Source of the DNA: Sycobia sp. Sy_11
Taxonomy: Eukaryota > Arthropoda > Insecta > Hymenoptera > Epichrysomallidae
DNA length: 64,000 nt
NCBI GenBank assembly: GCA_018907035.1
Contig: JACCIC010000288.1
Location: 272,001-336,000 of the forward strand
Direction of reading: 5' to 3'
Shown here: positions 25,551 to 37,784 of the stretch, piece by piece
How positions within the stretch are numbered: position 1 is the first letter of the stretch
How the letters are laid out: the number at the start of each line of letters is the position of its first letter
Translations under genes and position numbers: made by a program
The notes under the pieces: generated by a model
The model's input: the letters and a program-made list of their open reading frames with translations, nothing else
What the model was told of the DNA's origin: nothing
Database searches by the model: none

Positions 25551-27042
25551 TCCGAAGTAAAATTAAATATTATGGTTTTTATAATTGCTCCTAATTCTGT
25601 CTTGCTTGACTTTTAATTTTGTCTTGCGTACTTTTTTTCTCTACTACTGTTACAAATGTCGTTTATCTCTTTCTCTCTCCGTAATCATTTTTCCTATAAA
25701 GTCAATTGAGTAATTCTTATTAACAAATATCCCTTTAACATATTTTAAATTATCGTTTCTAAAAAAACCCAACTGGATTGGTTAAAATGAGCGCAATACA
25801 GATTATATTAGATTTATAAAAAGTATGCAAATATTCCTTTATTCTGTAAAGATGTTTTTACTGATAAAAATAATTCAGAGAATTAAAATGTTAATGGTAT
25901 GAGTAATACGAGAATTTCCTTCTCATTCAAAGTTGGTAATTCATAACATTTTATAAATAATAATAAAGAAATAAAAGAAATCACTGCTGTATGCTGTTTT
26001 TTAATTTTTTTTATTAATTAACGAAGATTGGTAAAAAATTTTTATTGACTCTTTTTATGCGGCAAACGTCTGTTAAAAATAACGATAAAAAGAGTAGAAT
26101 TCAGAATCCAATAATTTCTTTTCTTTTACTGTATTGTAAAGTTCTTTTACTTTATAGAATGTCTCCTGCACTATAATGGAAAATATATTGCAGAATTTTC
26201 AAAAATTTAGCCCTATTTCAAATCGCCCAGAATAATTGAATCCGATTCAATAGTAGGTTAAATTGTAACAGCAATATTTTCAATAATTCTTTCCATTATA
26301 TACATGAAATAATACAATAAAGTTGTTAAATGCACGATATTACATTATTTTAAGATCTTATTCAATTAAGAAAAGAAACATTTCTGGTGTATTGATTTTA
26401 ATAGTAAAAATTGTAGTTATATCTAGATATATATAACGATACGAACCGGAACAGCATTCACGCTGCGGGAATTAATTTTTTGGTAATTCCATACAATTAA
26501 TTTTAATTACACTCGAACGATTACGAGAATATTCATGTTAGACGAGTACACGAATTTCACCTCATCCCGTTTAATTTTAATTTGATTACCTTTATAAATT
26601 TAGCCTTCGTTACATTTGCATTAAATTTCATGTAGCCTATTTTGAAACGATGTAACCTACTTTCATCATCAAGCTCGCCATTCATCGGATTGAAATTTAA
26701 AATCCCCCCCTCCACCCCCCGGTCGGAAAGCCCGCCTCACGGCTTCGTCCTATATAAAAGTTACTAATCAGATTAGATTTTATAATCTTACCGAGTCTGT
26801 ACATAATAGAATTTAAAATTGTATACGGGCTGCTTGAGAAAGGTTATTTTTTTTTACATAAAGCTACCGTTTCATCGCCCATTATTTCATTAACTCTCAT
26901 ATATATATAGCCGTCGAAGAGAAGATTTACAATGAAATTCAATAAGTATGTAAAACGGAACAGCGAAAATAAAAAAGGGGTAAGACGCGGGAAAACCGGA
27001 TCTATACGTAGTATAGCAAAAAGAAGGGCTGATAAAAATCGG

Positions 27043-27068
27043 GCCTGTATACATGTATGTATACAGGC
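27043..27068. repeat. 26-bp palindrome, 12-bp arms with 2-bp centre
   Basis: The arms GCCTGTATACAT and ATGTATACAGGC are perfect reverse complements separated by GT. Unlike the TA tracts, it is not simple repeat, so it can extrude as a hairpin or bind a dimeric factor. No flanking gene is evident. Confidence 0.9.
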
Positions 27069-27257
27069 GAGATAAGATTGCATTGTTACCAGACTTATCT
27101 ATAGAGATGTCAGAAATTATTAACTTCATTATTTTTAGGATGTGACACAGCCCGATGAATTAGATCTATAGTGATACGATTCTTTAAGTAGTGATTAGAC
27201 ATCGGAGTTTCGCTTTTAATTTGTCGTGAAAATCGAGACGTAATCCAAGCGTACTAA

Positions 27258-27292
<35 letters not shown>

Positions 27293-29774
27293 CAATTAAA
27301 CAGTAGCTAGACCGAGATAAACAAACAACCAAAATACGCGATCCAAGTTGAATGTTTGAAATATACTACGGTATTTGCGTTTAGTGTAGAGAAAACCAGC
27401 CATGTAACTGGGATTTTTCCCTACTCGATTCTTTGATATAATTTTTGCTCGCATTCTGTAGGTTTTTTCTACTTGTATCTTATGAGCTTGCATATAATTT
27501 TTCAAGAAAATAATCCAGTCGAGAAATAATTTTATTAAAAACGTCAAATATTAATTAATTCAATCCAATGACGAATTGGATTTCACAATGAAACACTATT
27601 TTATACCCATCATAATCAATGGTCAAACAGCATATGGATTTCCGAATTGTAATGTTTCGTCAAGTTTTGCGATGGGTCACTTTTAGGACACTGCGATGAG
27701 GTCGCTAGTTCCGCAAGGATTAAATAAGTTCGAGGATGATGAACAAGCTGCGATCTATTAACTCTCGATCAACCACTTATCCGCCAACTTGTTTACATCG
27801 TTTATAATTTTGGCATTAGGCGTGTAGAGATCCAGTGATTATTTTCCTCGATGTATAAACTGTGGAATGTATCTTCTGTAGAGCCCTGAAATTGAACGAC
27901 CGGTAAAACGATGAATCGGACTAGTTGCACCAAAGCCCAAGAAGATGGCAAACTTAATTTTACCGGCGTGCGAAGATATATATGTCGAGTATCGATTGGA
28001 GTCAGCGAAGACATTATCTTTATTGATTACCCGAACAAGGGGCAAAAATAGTCGATTTTCTATAGACTAAGCTAAGTTATTGCGACATATTTTTTCGTAT
28101 TTCGTCGGTCGTCGCGACACCTAAAATCAAGGCACTAAAGTAATAAACTGAGCGATCAGTTAGAGTAATATTATCCACATTTACTCCCCAGTGACCATCA
28201 CATCCATTTCCTATAACAATCAAACAATAGATTCGATGCCAAAAATTTTTTAGAGCAACGAGAGAAATTTATCGGTTCTGTATCTTCGGAAAAGAAAACT
28301 GAATAACTTTCCACACAGAGAACATACACGTTGATAAATAAAGTAAGGGAAGAAAACGATGAAACGTAGTCTCTCTTTATCGCGAGCCGGATAAGCTGTC
28401 CTCTTCGCCCTCGTATTAATCCGTTCGAAGCTGTGACAAAATGGGCGTTCTCGTGGAGCGCACCTTGAAATTATCGTTGTGTAATTGAAATAACAAAACG
28501 AATAAGGAAGTTATAACGCCTAGGGAGGGCTTTCGTACGTAGAAACGCGTCCATTACAAATACATATGCCCATTTCCCGGGGGCTGGTAATAGCAGTTCG
28601 CGCGGGCGCAAATCCAGGCCCGTTCACGCGCGGGCTTCGCTATTCGTACACGGTCAAGGGATAAAAGGGACGGGATTTAATTATATACACTCCTGCGCGT
28701 GCCTCGGCGCGTCAGCCGATGCCTTATCTCTAAGCCCGAAGATAAGCTGTACTAAAAAAAAAAAAAAAAGATGTTAGGGGGGAAGAAAGAAAAAATAAAA
28801 ATCCGAGGCATGTAATCGAGCCTACATAACCTACATCCAATGTAGAGTCTTGCATAATCCCATCGCACGCGGCGCAGCCTCCTTTCATCGCTACGATAAT
28901 TTATTATATACACTCGACGCTGACCCGCCTCCTCCTCTTCCTCCTCCTCTTCATGGAACCCTCCCGTCGGCTCGCTGGAATGAGGATGTCCTCTGCGCAA
29001 GAGCGCGCGCGTTGACCGGGCTAGGGGGGGGGGGAGAAGGGATTAATTCTACAGCCTCCTGACGCGCGTTATATGTAAAATAGTGCCGTGCGATACGGTG
29101 GAGCTCTACATTTTGCAATGGGTATATCGTAACATTATCTATATGTGTATAGAGAGAGGGAGGGAGAGGGAGAGAGAGAGACAGAGAAAGAGTCTGAATC
29201 GTCGGGCTTTTATTATTAATGTGGCCAGCTAGATACGTATAGAGGATATGATAGTATGTGGCGGAAGGAGAAGAGGGGATGAAGTCAACTCCATCGCTTC
29301 ATGAGCATTTTATTCGCGACGGATATATATTGAGGAGATGAGGATGTTCTATCATATATGTAGTGGATTGTTACCAATGTCAATAATTTTGCTGATAGCG
29401 CGGTTTTCGAGAAAAAAAATTGTTCCGACGAGAAAAATTAGAACTCGTGGCAAATTAGTCCATTGAATTTTCGAATTGCAATTTTACTTGTCTGAATTTC
29501 ATGATATTTAATTAAATTATTCATAATTGTAAAATAAAAACACTACATTGTAATATAGATTCAGTAGTTAAAATGTTGTAACTAACTCGGAGGAAGAGAG
29601 TTCAGCCACTTGAAACAGCAACTCTTACGAGGTAGGCAGATTATCGACGTAATTACAGGAGTAACAGTAGAATTAAGTAGATTAAAAATTGACTTGGCGT
29701 TCTGAAATGGGTAGCGCGTTTTTTTTTTTTTTTATCAATCCCACTAGTTTATTGGCCCTTGAACAAACCTTCCA

Positions 29775-29810
29775 ACACGATCAATGACGGTCGACACGAT
29801 CAATGACGGT
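29775..29810. repeat. 19-bp tandem duplication
   Basis: A 17-base unit starting ACACGATCAATGACGG occurs twice with a period of 19 bases. Confidence 0.9.
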
Positions 29811-30829
29811 GCATAAGATGCTTGAAATGTAAGGGCAAGAGGTCTTTAGGGATATTGATCGATAAGTTAAAGAGTTTGTCCGCTGTAGTCAGTGAAGTCA
29901 TAAAGTCACGCGGCTGATTGGTCCGTAGTTGTATAATTATCGTTAAAATTTCGTTGAGAGTTACACGTTTTGAAACCAGTGTGCGTTTCGAAGCGAATTA
30001 TTTTCAATGTAATCGAATGGTATGCAATACTTGTAATACAAGAATCGAGAACTGATTTAATGAGTCTAATTGGCAGATTGTCGACAAACACCGACTGCAC
30101 CTCTTACACGTTACGAGTTGTGGCTCTTCGGGACAGCGTCCCCTGTGCCTTGCGCAGGATTGCCATCGCGGTATAAGAAGAACAAAAACATTTTCAATGG
30201 TACATATTATACACGTTTATATCACGTTTATATGTATTCAGAGAAAAATGTATTATTGTATTTCTTTCGTTTTCTAAATTATACTTCATTCGTATACTTA
30301 TGTATATCGTAATTATAGTCATTTTACAATAATTTCTGTTCTTTTACACAGTACATTCGAATTTTTTCCTATTTTTTTCTTTCAATTTTTCGTTGGAATT
30401 TTTTTGACACTGAGATACTTTAGACTCTGATTGAGTATGAAAGTTATTTTGCAATGAGCGGTTGGTCGAGTAAGGGATTCATCAAATTGAAATTTCATAA
30501 ATGTTTGGGTAAGAATTTAATTTATGGAAGAAATATAAAATTGTTTTCATATTTGCATTTTAGTTTATGTTTTTTCATTATTATTAAGAAGTTTTTCAAG
30601 TAACAAATATTATTAGCAAAATTTTAGATGAAATAACATGTAATTTTACAAGTGTAATATTTCAGAATTTTTTCTTACGCTTTAGAATATTCCTTACATG
30701 GAAGGATATTAATTTTGAATTCGTGAAAATGTGAATTTTCAAATATAAGTCGATAAAATTGAACAATGAGCTTTTCAATCATGAATACCGTCTTAGAATT
30801 AACCGAATACAAGATTTTTCAATATAAAA

Positions 30830-30831
<2 letters not shown>

Positions 30832-30876
<45 letters not shown>
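30832..30876. repeat. (TA)n microsatellite
   Basis: Uninterrupted TA tract of about 45 bp. Confidence 0.96.
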
Positions 30877-30879
<3 letters not shown>

Positions 30880-31936
30880 TCCATCCTTTAATATAACTTC
30901 GAATTTCACGAAGTCAAGTTTCGAGCAACTCCCGCCAGCGTTATTCAGCGTTCTCGCTAATTTTGCGCATTCCAAAACCTCGTCAGCGTCCAATTACTCG
31001 CCTTATAGAGACGAGTGAGGGGCGGAGGGGGTAGGAGAGTCGAAGGATAAACAGGCGAGGAAGCTCTTTGTCCCGGGCGCGGCGATCCCTCCTCGGTTTA
31101 ATTACCCGGGGCGAATGTCGGGCGGCAATGAAATTCGGGCCCGTTGAAAATATCGAAGGGGTGGTTGAGTACCGGGTCTCGGAAGCAACGCCGGCAGAAC
31201 GATATCGCCCTTCCATACCGTTCGGGGATTTTCATCGGTCTGCAAATGATTATTCGAAAACCGGCCGATGCACGCGAAAATTCACAAATTTTTCAGAACT
31301 TCCCACCTTCCCTCATCCAAGTCGACGAAAAAGTACGTGCATATAAATTGTAGAACTTTTTTGCTCCTCATTGATCATCCAACCTCATATATAGCCAATG
31401 GAATTTCGAGGTGAGCTACTTCAGTCGGCTTATCCTTTAACGGCAGAAACAGCGTAAACTGCAATCCCATTAATTATGGCGCAGGCCGTGTAAGCCGCTT
31501 CCCCTCCACTACTTGGGCGTCCTTTCGTATTCTTGTATGAGAACATTGTAGATATCGATTTGTTTCACGCATATATAGTCCTTGTATAATACAAGACGAA
31601 ATTAATAATAATTTTTCAAGAAAAGATCTGCTTCCATTTATTGAATCTTTTTTTGAACATGCTTTTCTCGTGTACTAAGATTAAGAGGTTAAGGCAACAG
31701 TATTCCATTATCCAATAGCGATATATTTTATACGAGATGATTTAAAGTTGTACCCAAATACATAGGCAGACAATTAATATGTAGATATTACATTAATAAA
31801 TTCGTTTGCAGCGCATAAAGAAGCTGAACGGAAGCTGTTACTGTTTACTGTAAAAGACATGTTAGAAAATGAAAGTTTATGAATGCATGGAGAAACTTAA
31901 GACGTTTCTAAGAAAGTTTAAAAATAAAGTTTTTAC

Positions 31937-31939
31937 ACG

Positions 31940-31964
<25 letters not shown>
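31937..31964. repeat. (CA)n microsatellite
   Basis: CA tract of about 28 bp, followed by a short TA run. Confidence 0.94.
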
Positions 31965-31970
<6 letters not shown>

Positions 31971-32016
31971 GCTTTGGTTTAGGTTTTTTAAGTATACCCA
32001 CAAATTTCAGGATAGA

Positions 32017-32028
32017 CCACTAGATGGC
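32017..32028 (+). promoter_or_regulatory. CTCF-type insulator core, full match
   Basis: CCACTAGATGGC matches the CTCF core CCASYAGRKGGC at all 12 positions. CTCF is present in most insects and marks chromatin boundaries. The site lies inside the proposed intron between exons B and C. A 12-base match alone is modest evidence for occupancy. Confidence 0.4.
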
Positions 32029-33309
32029 CGTTGTTCTGGACTTATATCGCAAGTCTCAAGATCTAACAACCGTTATTAATACACATATATATTCAGTCAC
32101 GCCTACCGTAACTATTACTTATATACCAATCCGTCAAACTCGGAATGTAAATATTCCTACTTGTTTTGGACGAGACTATTTTTAGGTTAAGTTTTTCTGT
32201 CTTCGCATACAGCACGTAATTCCTAAATATGAATTTAAATTAAGTACAATTCTCAATAGCGCTACGATTGTTCATTAACAAAGGAAAAAAACACGAGACC
32301 ATCAATTTTTGACGTATAAAATTAAAATAACCGAGTAACCGAATCGGTCGATCTTTTGTAAACAATGAAAATAATGACAATGTATTAGACATTGTTCTAT
32401 ACTTAGCCTTTGTGGTACAATGACAAACGAGAGTATCTCAGCTTTACAAATAGCCGCGGAGGGAGCTCTTTAATGCCGGGACCGATAAAAGTTATCGCGA
32501 AAATTAAACTGACATCTATATAAAATTTGTACGCGCGTAGCCTTCCGACGATTATCTGCGCGCACGCGCGTTCGTGTTACTTCAAAAACCGGTTAACCGC
32601 GTACGAGCGCATATATATATATGGTACGGTTTTAACGCGCGACCACACTTTATTCGCAAGGCTAAAAGGACGCGGCAAATAAAATCCTTTGGAATGAGAT
32701 TATAAAATTTTAATCAGACGGGGGAAGCGTCTGAAATGTTTGTAAATGACACGTGTATAGAGGGCACGACTAAATTTCCGTCCCTATTATTACTTTCCTC
32801 CTTTTAAAGAATTTCTCGTATTTCTCGTATACCCGACATTGCAGGAGAAAATCTCTCCAACTTGAGTCGCGCGTAACGGGGGGAAAATCTATATTGCCGG
32901 GAAAGTTGTAATTTCAATTTTCCTTAATAAAGGATGATGGGAAACTTCGTAATCAATTTTTCGTGTATTAATGCGAGAGCGGCTATATAATGCGCTGCCC
33001 GTCTCGATGAACCGCTCGAGTTCAATATATAAACCGGGCAGGATCAAAACTTCTATACTTTCCAGAGCTAATTTAATCTTCCTAAATCCATATAGCCAAT
33101 ATATACCTTTTTCAATGCCGCATTACCTTCGTATAAAGTCAATCGACTCGTACCTCAGACGCCAGCAGCAGCGGGTTTCGCGCAAGAGAAAAAAAAAACA
33201 CGGGGTGAAAAAAGAATTAAAGAACGTCAATATTCCTTACCAAAGTCGAACGCGGTTGAAGCTTACGTAGAAAGTTATATGCGCTGAAACTGTACTGTTT
33301 CACATATGA

Positions 33310-33311
<2 letters not shown>

Positions 33312-33354
<43 letters not shown>
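33312..33354. repeat. (TA)n microsatellite
   Basis: Uninterrupted TA tract of about 43 bp. Confidence 0.96.
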
Positions 33355-33359
<5 letters not shown>

Positions 33360-33956
33360 TAATACTTTGCAACTTCAAACTCACCATCAGCGACATCCGC
33401 TACCCTGGAAAGGGCATGCGCGCTTGCGCTGTATTAAATACCTTATTGCACAACCCAGTCACAGCTATGTATATGCGGTCAAGGTGAAGTACATATACAG
33501 GTGTATGTATATATATATGTGCGTTGACTCTTTCGACGCAAATTCGTGGATTTTAATGAGGTTTCCAAAGTAAGTAGAAAAAGCAACGACGAGAAAAGTA
33601 TGAAATTAGATATACGTCAAGATTTATACGTAGCAAGGAATAAGTTAAATTTTGGAATCGCACAATGGGTTTTGTTAACGAGGTATTGACAATTAGTTTT
33701 TTTTTTCTCCACGATTCGTACTGTTTCTTATGAGGCTCCTTCTTTGGTAAACTCGCATTATGAATCGAAATGATGATATGCGAATGAAACCTTTACGGTA
33801 ATTTAGCAAAGTTATCAAAGTTTACCTATGAATTTTAATCATGTCGATTCGGTGATTATCTTAGTTGACGGAATAAAAGAAAATATTTGAAAAAAAATGT
33901 TCAGTTTTGCTTGTTGTGTGAAACCATTTGACGGTTGCATATTTATTTTCTTTACT

Positions 33957-34110
33957 GCTATTATTATTATTGTTGTTGTTGTTGTTGTTGTCGTCGCCGT
34001 TGTAGTTGCTGTTGATGATGTTGTTATTGTCATTGTTGTTGTTGCTGTTGATGTTGATGTTGTTGTCGTCGTTGTTGTCATTATTATTACTCTTATTATT
34101 ATTATTAATT
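33957..34110. repeat. Imperfect trinucleotide tract (TTG/GTC/ATT)
   Basis: About 150 bp built from triplets GTT, GTC, GAT, GCT and ATT in register. The plus frame gives Val/Ala/Asp/Ile runs and the minus frame Thr/Ser/Ala runs. No start, splice or domain context supports translation. Confidence 0.9.
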
Positions 34111-34718
34111 TTTGAATATGCCCGATATTCCGTTACAAAATATCGATCAATATCGAAAAAATCATGGAGAGTCCAAGGGTTTTGATTGAAATTATACGAT
34201 AAGCGTTCTAGCTCGGCATCGATAATTTAAATAAAATGATTCGAGCGTACGACCATCAGCATACTGCCAAATCCGATGCACGAATTTCAACGAGAAGAAG
34301 TCGTCTCGATTTCAAATATTTGCGCTTAAAGTAAATTGGACTGCGCTTCCCGATCGATTACTGCGACGACCGAAGGAGAATTAAGGCCCTCGTTTGACTT
34401 ATACAGTTGTTTACGTACCACCTTCAAACGTATACTCGTCGAACAGTTTTTTTCTTCTTTTCTTTTTATTCACCCCGCCCGATTTTACGACATTACGAAT
34501 CTTGGATTCTCGTCGATCGACAGAAGATTTGACGCTTTTATTCGTCGAATCCGTCGCCGGTATAATGAGCGAAGAAAGTGGGCTTTCGGGAGAATATATA
34601 CGCGCGTACGTATATAAATTTTGGAAACGACTGCGGCCTTTTTTCCCTTCGAAGGTCTTACAATTCTCTGTATATATGCATACATAGATGCTGAATAGTC
34701 TGAAACTATTTTGCGAGC

Positions 34719-34722
<4 letters not shown>

Positions 34723-34769
<47 letters not shown>
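34723..34769. repeat. (TA)n microsatellite
   Basis: Uninterrupted TA tract of about 47 bp. Confidence 0.96.
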
Positions 34770-34772
<3 letters not shown>

Positions 34773-34821
34773 CGGGGAGCGATAAAGCGAACGTGGGCGT
34801 ATATGGACTTTCAAGGAAAGG

Positions 34822-34822
34822 A

Positions 34823-34853
<31 letters not shown>

Positions 34854-34854
34854 G
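34822..34854. repeat. (GA)n microsatellite
   Basis: GA tract of about 33 bp with one GG interruption, 50 bp from a TA tract. Confidence 0.94.
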
Positions 34855-37182
34855 CGGTGGAGGTGTAAAACGTAAAACTCGCGCTGGTTTATACATAGGA
34901 GCTACCGACAAAAGCGCAAGGTGTGTAAGTTGAATTGAATAATGTACTAAAGGAACTTGCGTGTGGGTCGAGTGAGGCGAATTTATGCGTTTTCATGTGT
35001 GTGCGCTCGCGCGCGCCTGTGTTGAACTGTATCTTCAACAGTTTATGGCCGACACGGTAAACTTAATACGGCTTAAGGTTTACGAGTAATAGATATGTTG
35101 TACATGTGTAGTTACAAGTTTTTTAATGGTGTAGAATTTTTTTGCTTCTCTCTGTCGTTCATTGAAACTTTTAGCTTTACAGTAAATGCATTAACCCTAT
35201 AAGAGCTCTCTCATTTGAATTATAAATAAATCGCGTAATTTTATCGAGTCTCGTGTAAATGACAGGACTTTTGGTTAAATTAATCGAGCCAGTTTTAAAT
35301 ACCGAATTTTTATTGCTTAAGTGTAAATTTAACATTAAAAATAAATATGTATATATCTATATAAAGTATTTATTTAAATAAAAACTTTTACTGTTCGTAG
35401 TTCTAAGCGCTTGACAAAGATCTAGTGAAAGATATAATGACAAAATTAAATTCAAAACGGTTCGTAACTGCAAGCACCAAATTAGATTTACTTAACCCAG
35501 TTCAGGCAACGTTCCGATGATTATTCTATCGTCCTTCTCAAGTCTGCAAAAACAGTATACATTTGCGAAATAATTCATTACATTTCGGCAGATTTATGAT
35601 TTTCGTGAGATGAATAAAATTTGAATCGGTGCATTAAATATTGAATTTCTAGAAGATTTTTATGCATTTAAAAGTTTAAATTTATTATCATATGTAACAG
35701 TTACAATTATACGTGAAATTAAATTATTCAAGCGCACATATTGCACTATAACGAGTTTCAAACGCTTCACAGCTGTATTTCGTTTTAAAGAATAATGAAT
35801 TCATATTTTTTGCTTGTGTTGACTTGAAAAGGATCAAAAAATAGTCATCGAAACTTTTCCTGAACTATGATAATTCAATCTAATTTGACCCGTTACGAAC
35901 AGTTTTGAATGTAATTTCGCATAAAAGGTTTTTACTGATTTCAAAAAAGGAGTCGTTTACTTTTGTCATTTCTTGTTCTTCTTAAAATTTTGAGGAATCG
36001 CGGAATTGATTTCCAAGAACATTTTTGGTACAGATTTTATCTTTTTCTCGTTGCATTGTGATAAATGTCAAATTCACAATGGATTCGAGATGGCGAAGAG
36101 AAACAAGGAAACTCATGAACTTTTCTATATATATATGATCTAGGATGTATAAGTTCATAACGAACGAACGAGGAAGAGAGAACGAAATCATTAATATATA
36201 TAGAGCCACAGATTTATTTTTATTAATATACTTATTTTCATATATATGAAATTGAATAAAATTTGAAGAACTAAACGATGTAAATGATAAAATAAGTATG
36301 AATAAAAGATACGAATATTCGAGGGTGATCGATATACCTATATAAAAAGCACTATATAAAATGTTTAGAGCAAACTAGATCGAGAGCTATAGATTGTACT
36401 GTAAAAGATCGCATATTCGGACAGTTTTAACCGAACATCAGGGGGGTCTGTGAGAAGTGATAGGACTATCATCAATTCGACAAAGTAAAAAGTATATAGT
36501 ATTGAAGCAAATGATACCGATAAGATGTGTCATGCTTGTTCCATATCTATCCGAATAAAACTTTTAAAAGATAATCTCATAACGACAACAGGAATAATCT
36601 CTGCTATGATCGAAGAATTCTACAATGGTTCTAGAAATATTTCAATTTCTATTTGCATTCTTAGACGTGGAAAGCGCGATTTTTGCACAATTCGAATGTT
36701 AAGGTCAGCGCATTGAAATTGCCATAAATGCGATAGACGCGGACAAAAATCATTCTAATTTATCAGTTTCTGTATCCAGAATAGGCAGAACAGTGAGTAG
36801 CCTCTATATATGACTGATGTACAATGTATAACCAATAAGAGAGATCTTCAATTCTTCAATCGTGCTTTCGATATAAGCCAGACAAATGACAAATTTATTA
36901 AATAAGCTATTAAGAGCAAAATATCATTACCATCGAGTATTGAATATTTTTCGTATACTAAGCCCAAAGCATTAACAAGTGCGCATAATGGAAATTTGGT
37001 CGTAAGCATAATCATAAAGAAAATTATACTTTCATAAGCATAATAATAAAAAGAATTATTCTCTCGTCTTTTATAATATGAATAGATAAAGCAGAAATGC
37101 AAAGTCCTGAAATGCTTGATATATCAAAAAAAGAAAAGAAAAAAAAATCATCACCCAACTAGTCGTGTCAATCATTTCAATA

Positions 37183-37185
<3 letters not shown>

Positions 37186-37236
<51 letters not shown>
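37186..37236. repeat. (TA)n microsatellite
   Basis: Uninterrupted TA tract of about 51 bp. Confidence 0.96.
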
Positions 37237-37240
<4 letters not shown>

Positions 37241-37440
37241 AAAACCATTAAATTCAACGTTTTAACGGAAAAATGACAGAATGTAAATTAAGATGAATAT
37301 AAGCTTGGGGATATTAATGGAAGTCGAGGGTGAGGGGGCATGTTTCCATAGTGCTGATTTAAAATTAAAAGTGTCGAGCTGAGGGAAAATGTCCATTCTG
37401 GACAGGAAGATGTTCATATATGTATATATAATTCAAATTG

Positions 37441-37441
<1 letters not shown>

Positions 37442-37489
<48 letters not shown>
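37442..37489. repeat. (TA)n microsatellite
   Basis: Uninterrupted TA tract of about 48 bp, only 205 bp from the previous one. Confidence 0.96.
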
Positions 37490-37490
<1 letters not shown>

Positions 37491-37760
37491 CCATTTGAAT
37501 AAGGATGCAATAATGTATCTCCGTGAGAATCACGACCTTCACACAGTTCATCCTTCTTAAATTTTTTGGAATATATGTATTTTTTTCTTAAATAAAGTAA
37601 CGATTTCATATACATATATATCCAAAATAAAGCTTCACCCCCTTATATGATAAATTGTTTCGTTGAATCCTGCACCGAATGAAATCCAAGTGTTGTATTT
37701 GTATCGCGTTTCGTACCTAAAAGATTTTCTGTGATCCAATCGTAAGAGAGCCGCAAGACT

Positions 37761-37784
37761 GTGTGTGTGTGTGTGTGTGTGTGT
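37761..37784. repeat. (GT)n microsatellite
   Basis: Uninterrupted GT tract of 24 bp. Confidence 0.95.

Larger units (their letters stand above)
25551..31990. other. Non-coding DNA, AT-rich then mixed
   Basis: 25.55-26.9 kb is strongly AT-rich and may contain unrecognisable remains of the Penelope-like element. 27.5-28.1 kb has ordinary complexity with several short protein-like frames on both strands, none nameable. 28.4-29.1 kb and 31.0-31.5 kb are CpG-rich without simple repeats and could be conserved non-coding elements. The 92-codon frame at 31068-31346 lies in the latter and is not supported by splice sites. I see no gene. Confidence 0.45.

Noticed and set aside
33839..34115. Val-rich and Thr-rich frames on opposite strands
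   Set aside because: Direct translation of a trinucleotide repeat tract.
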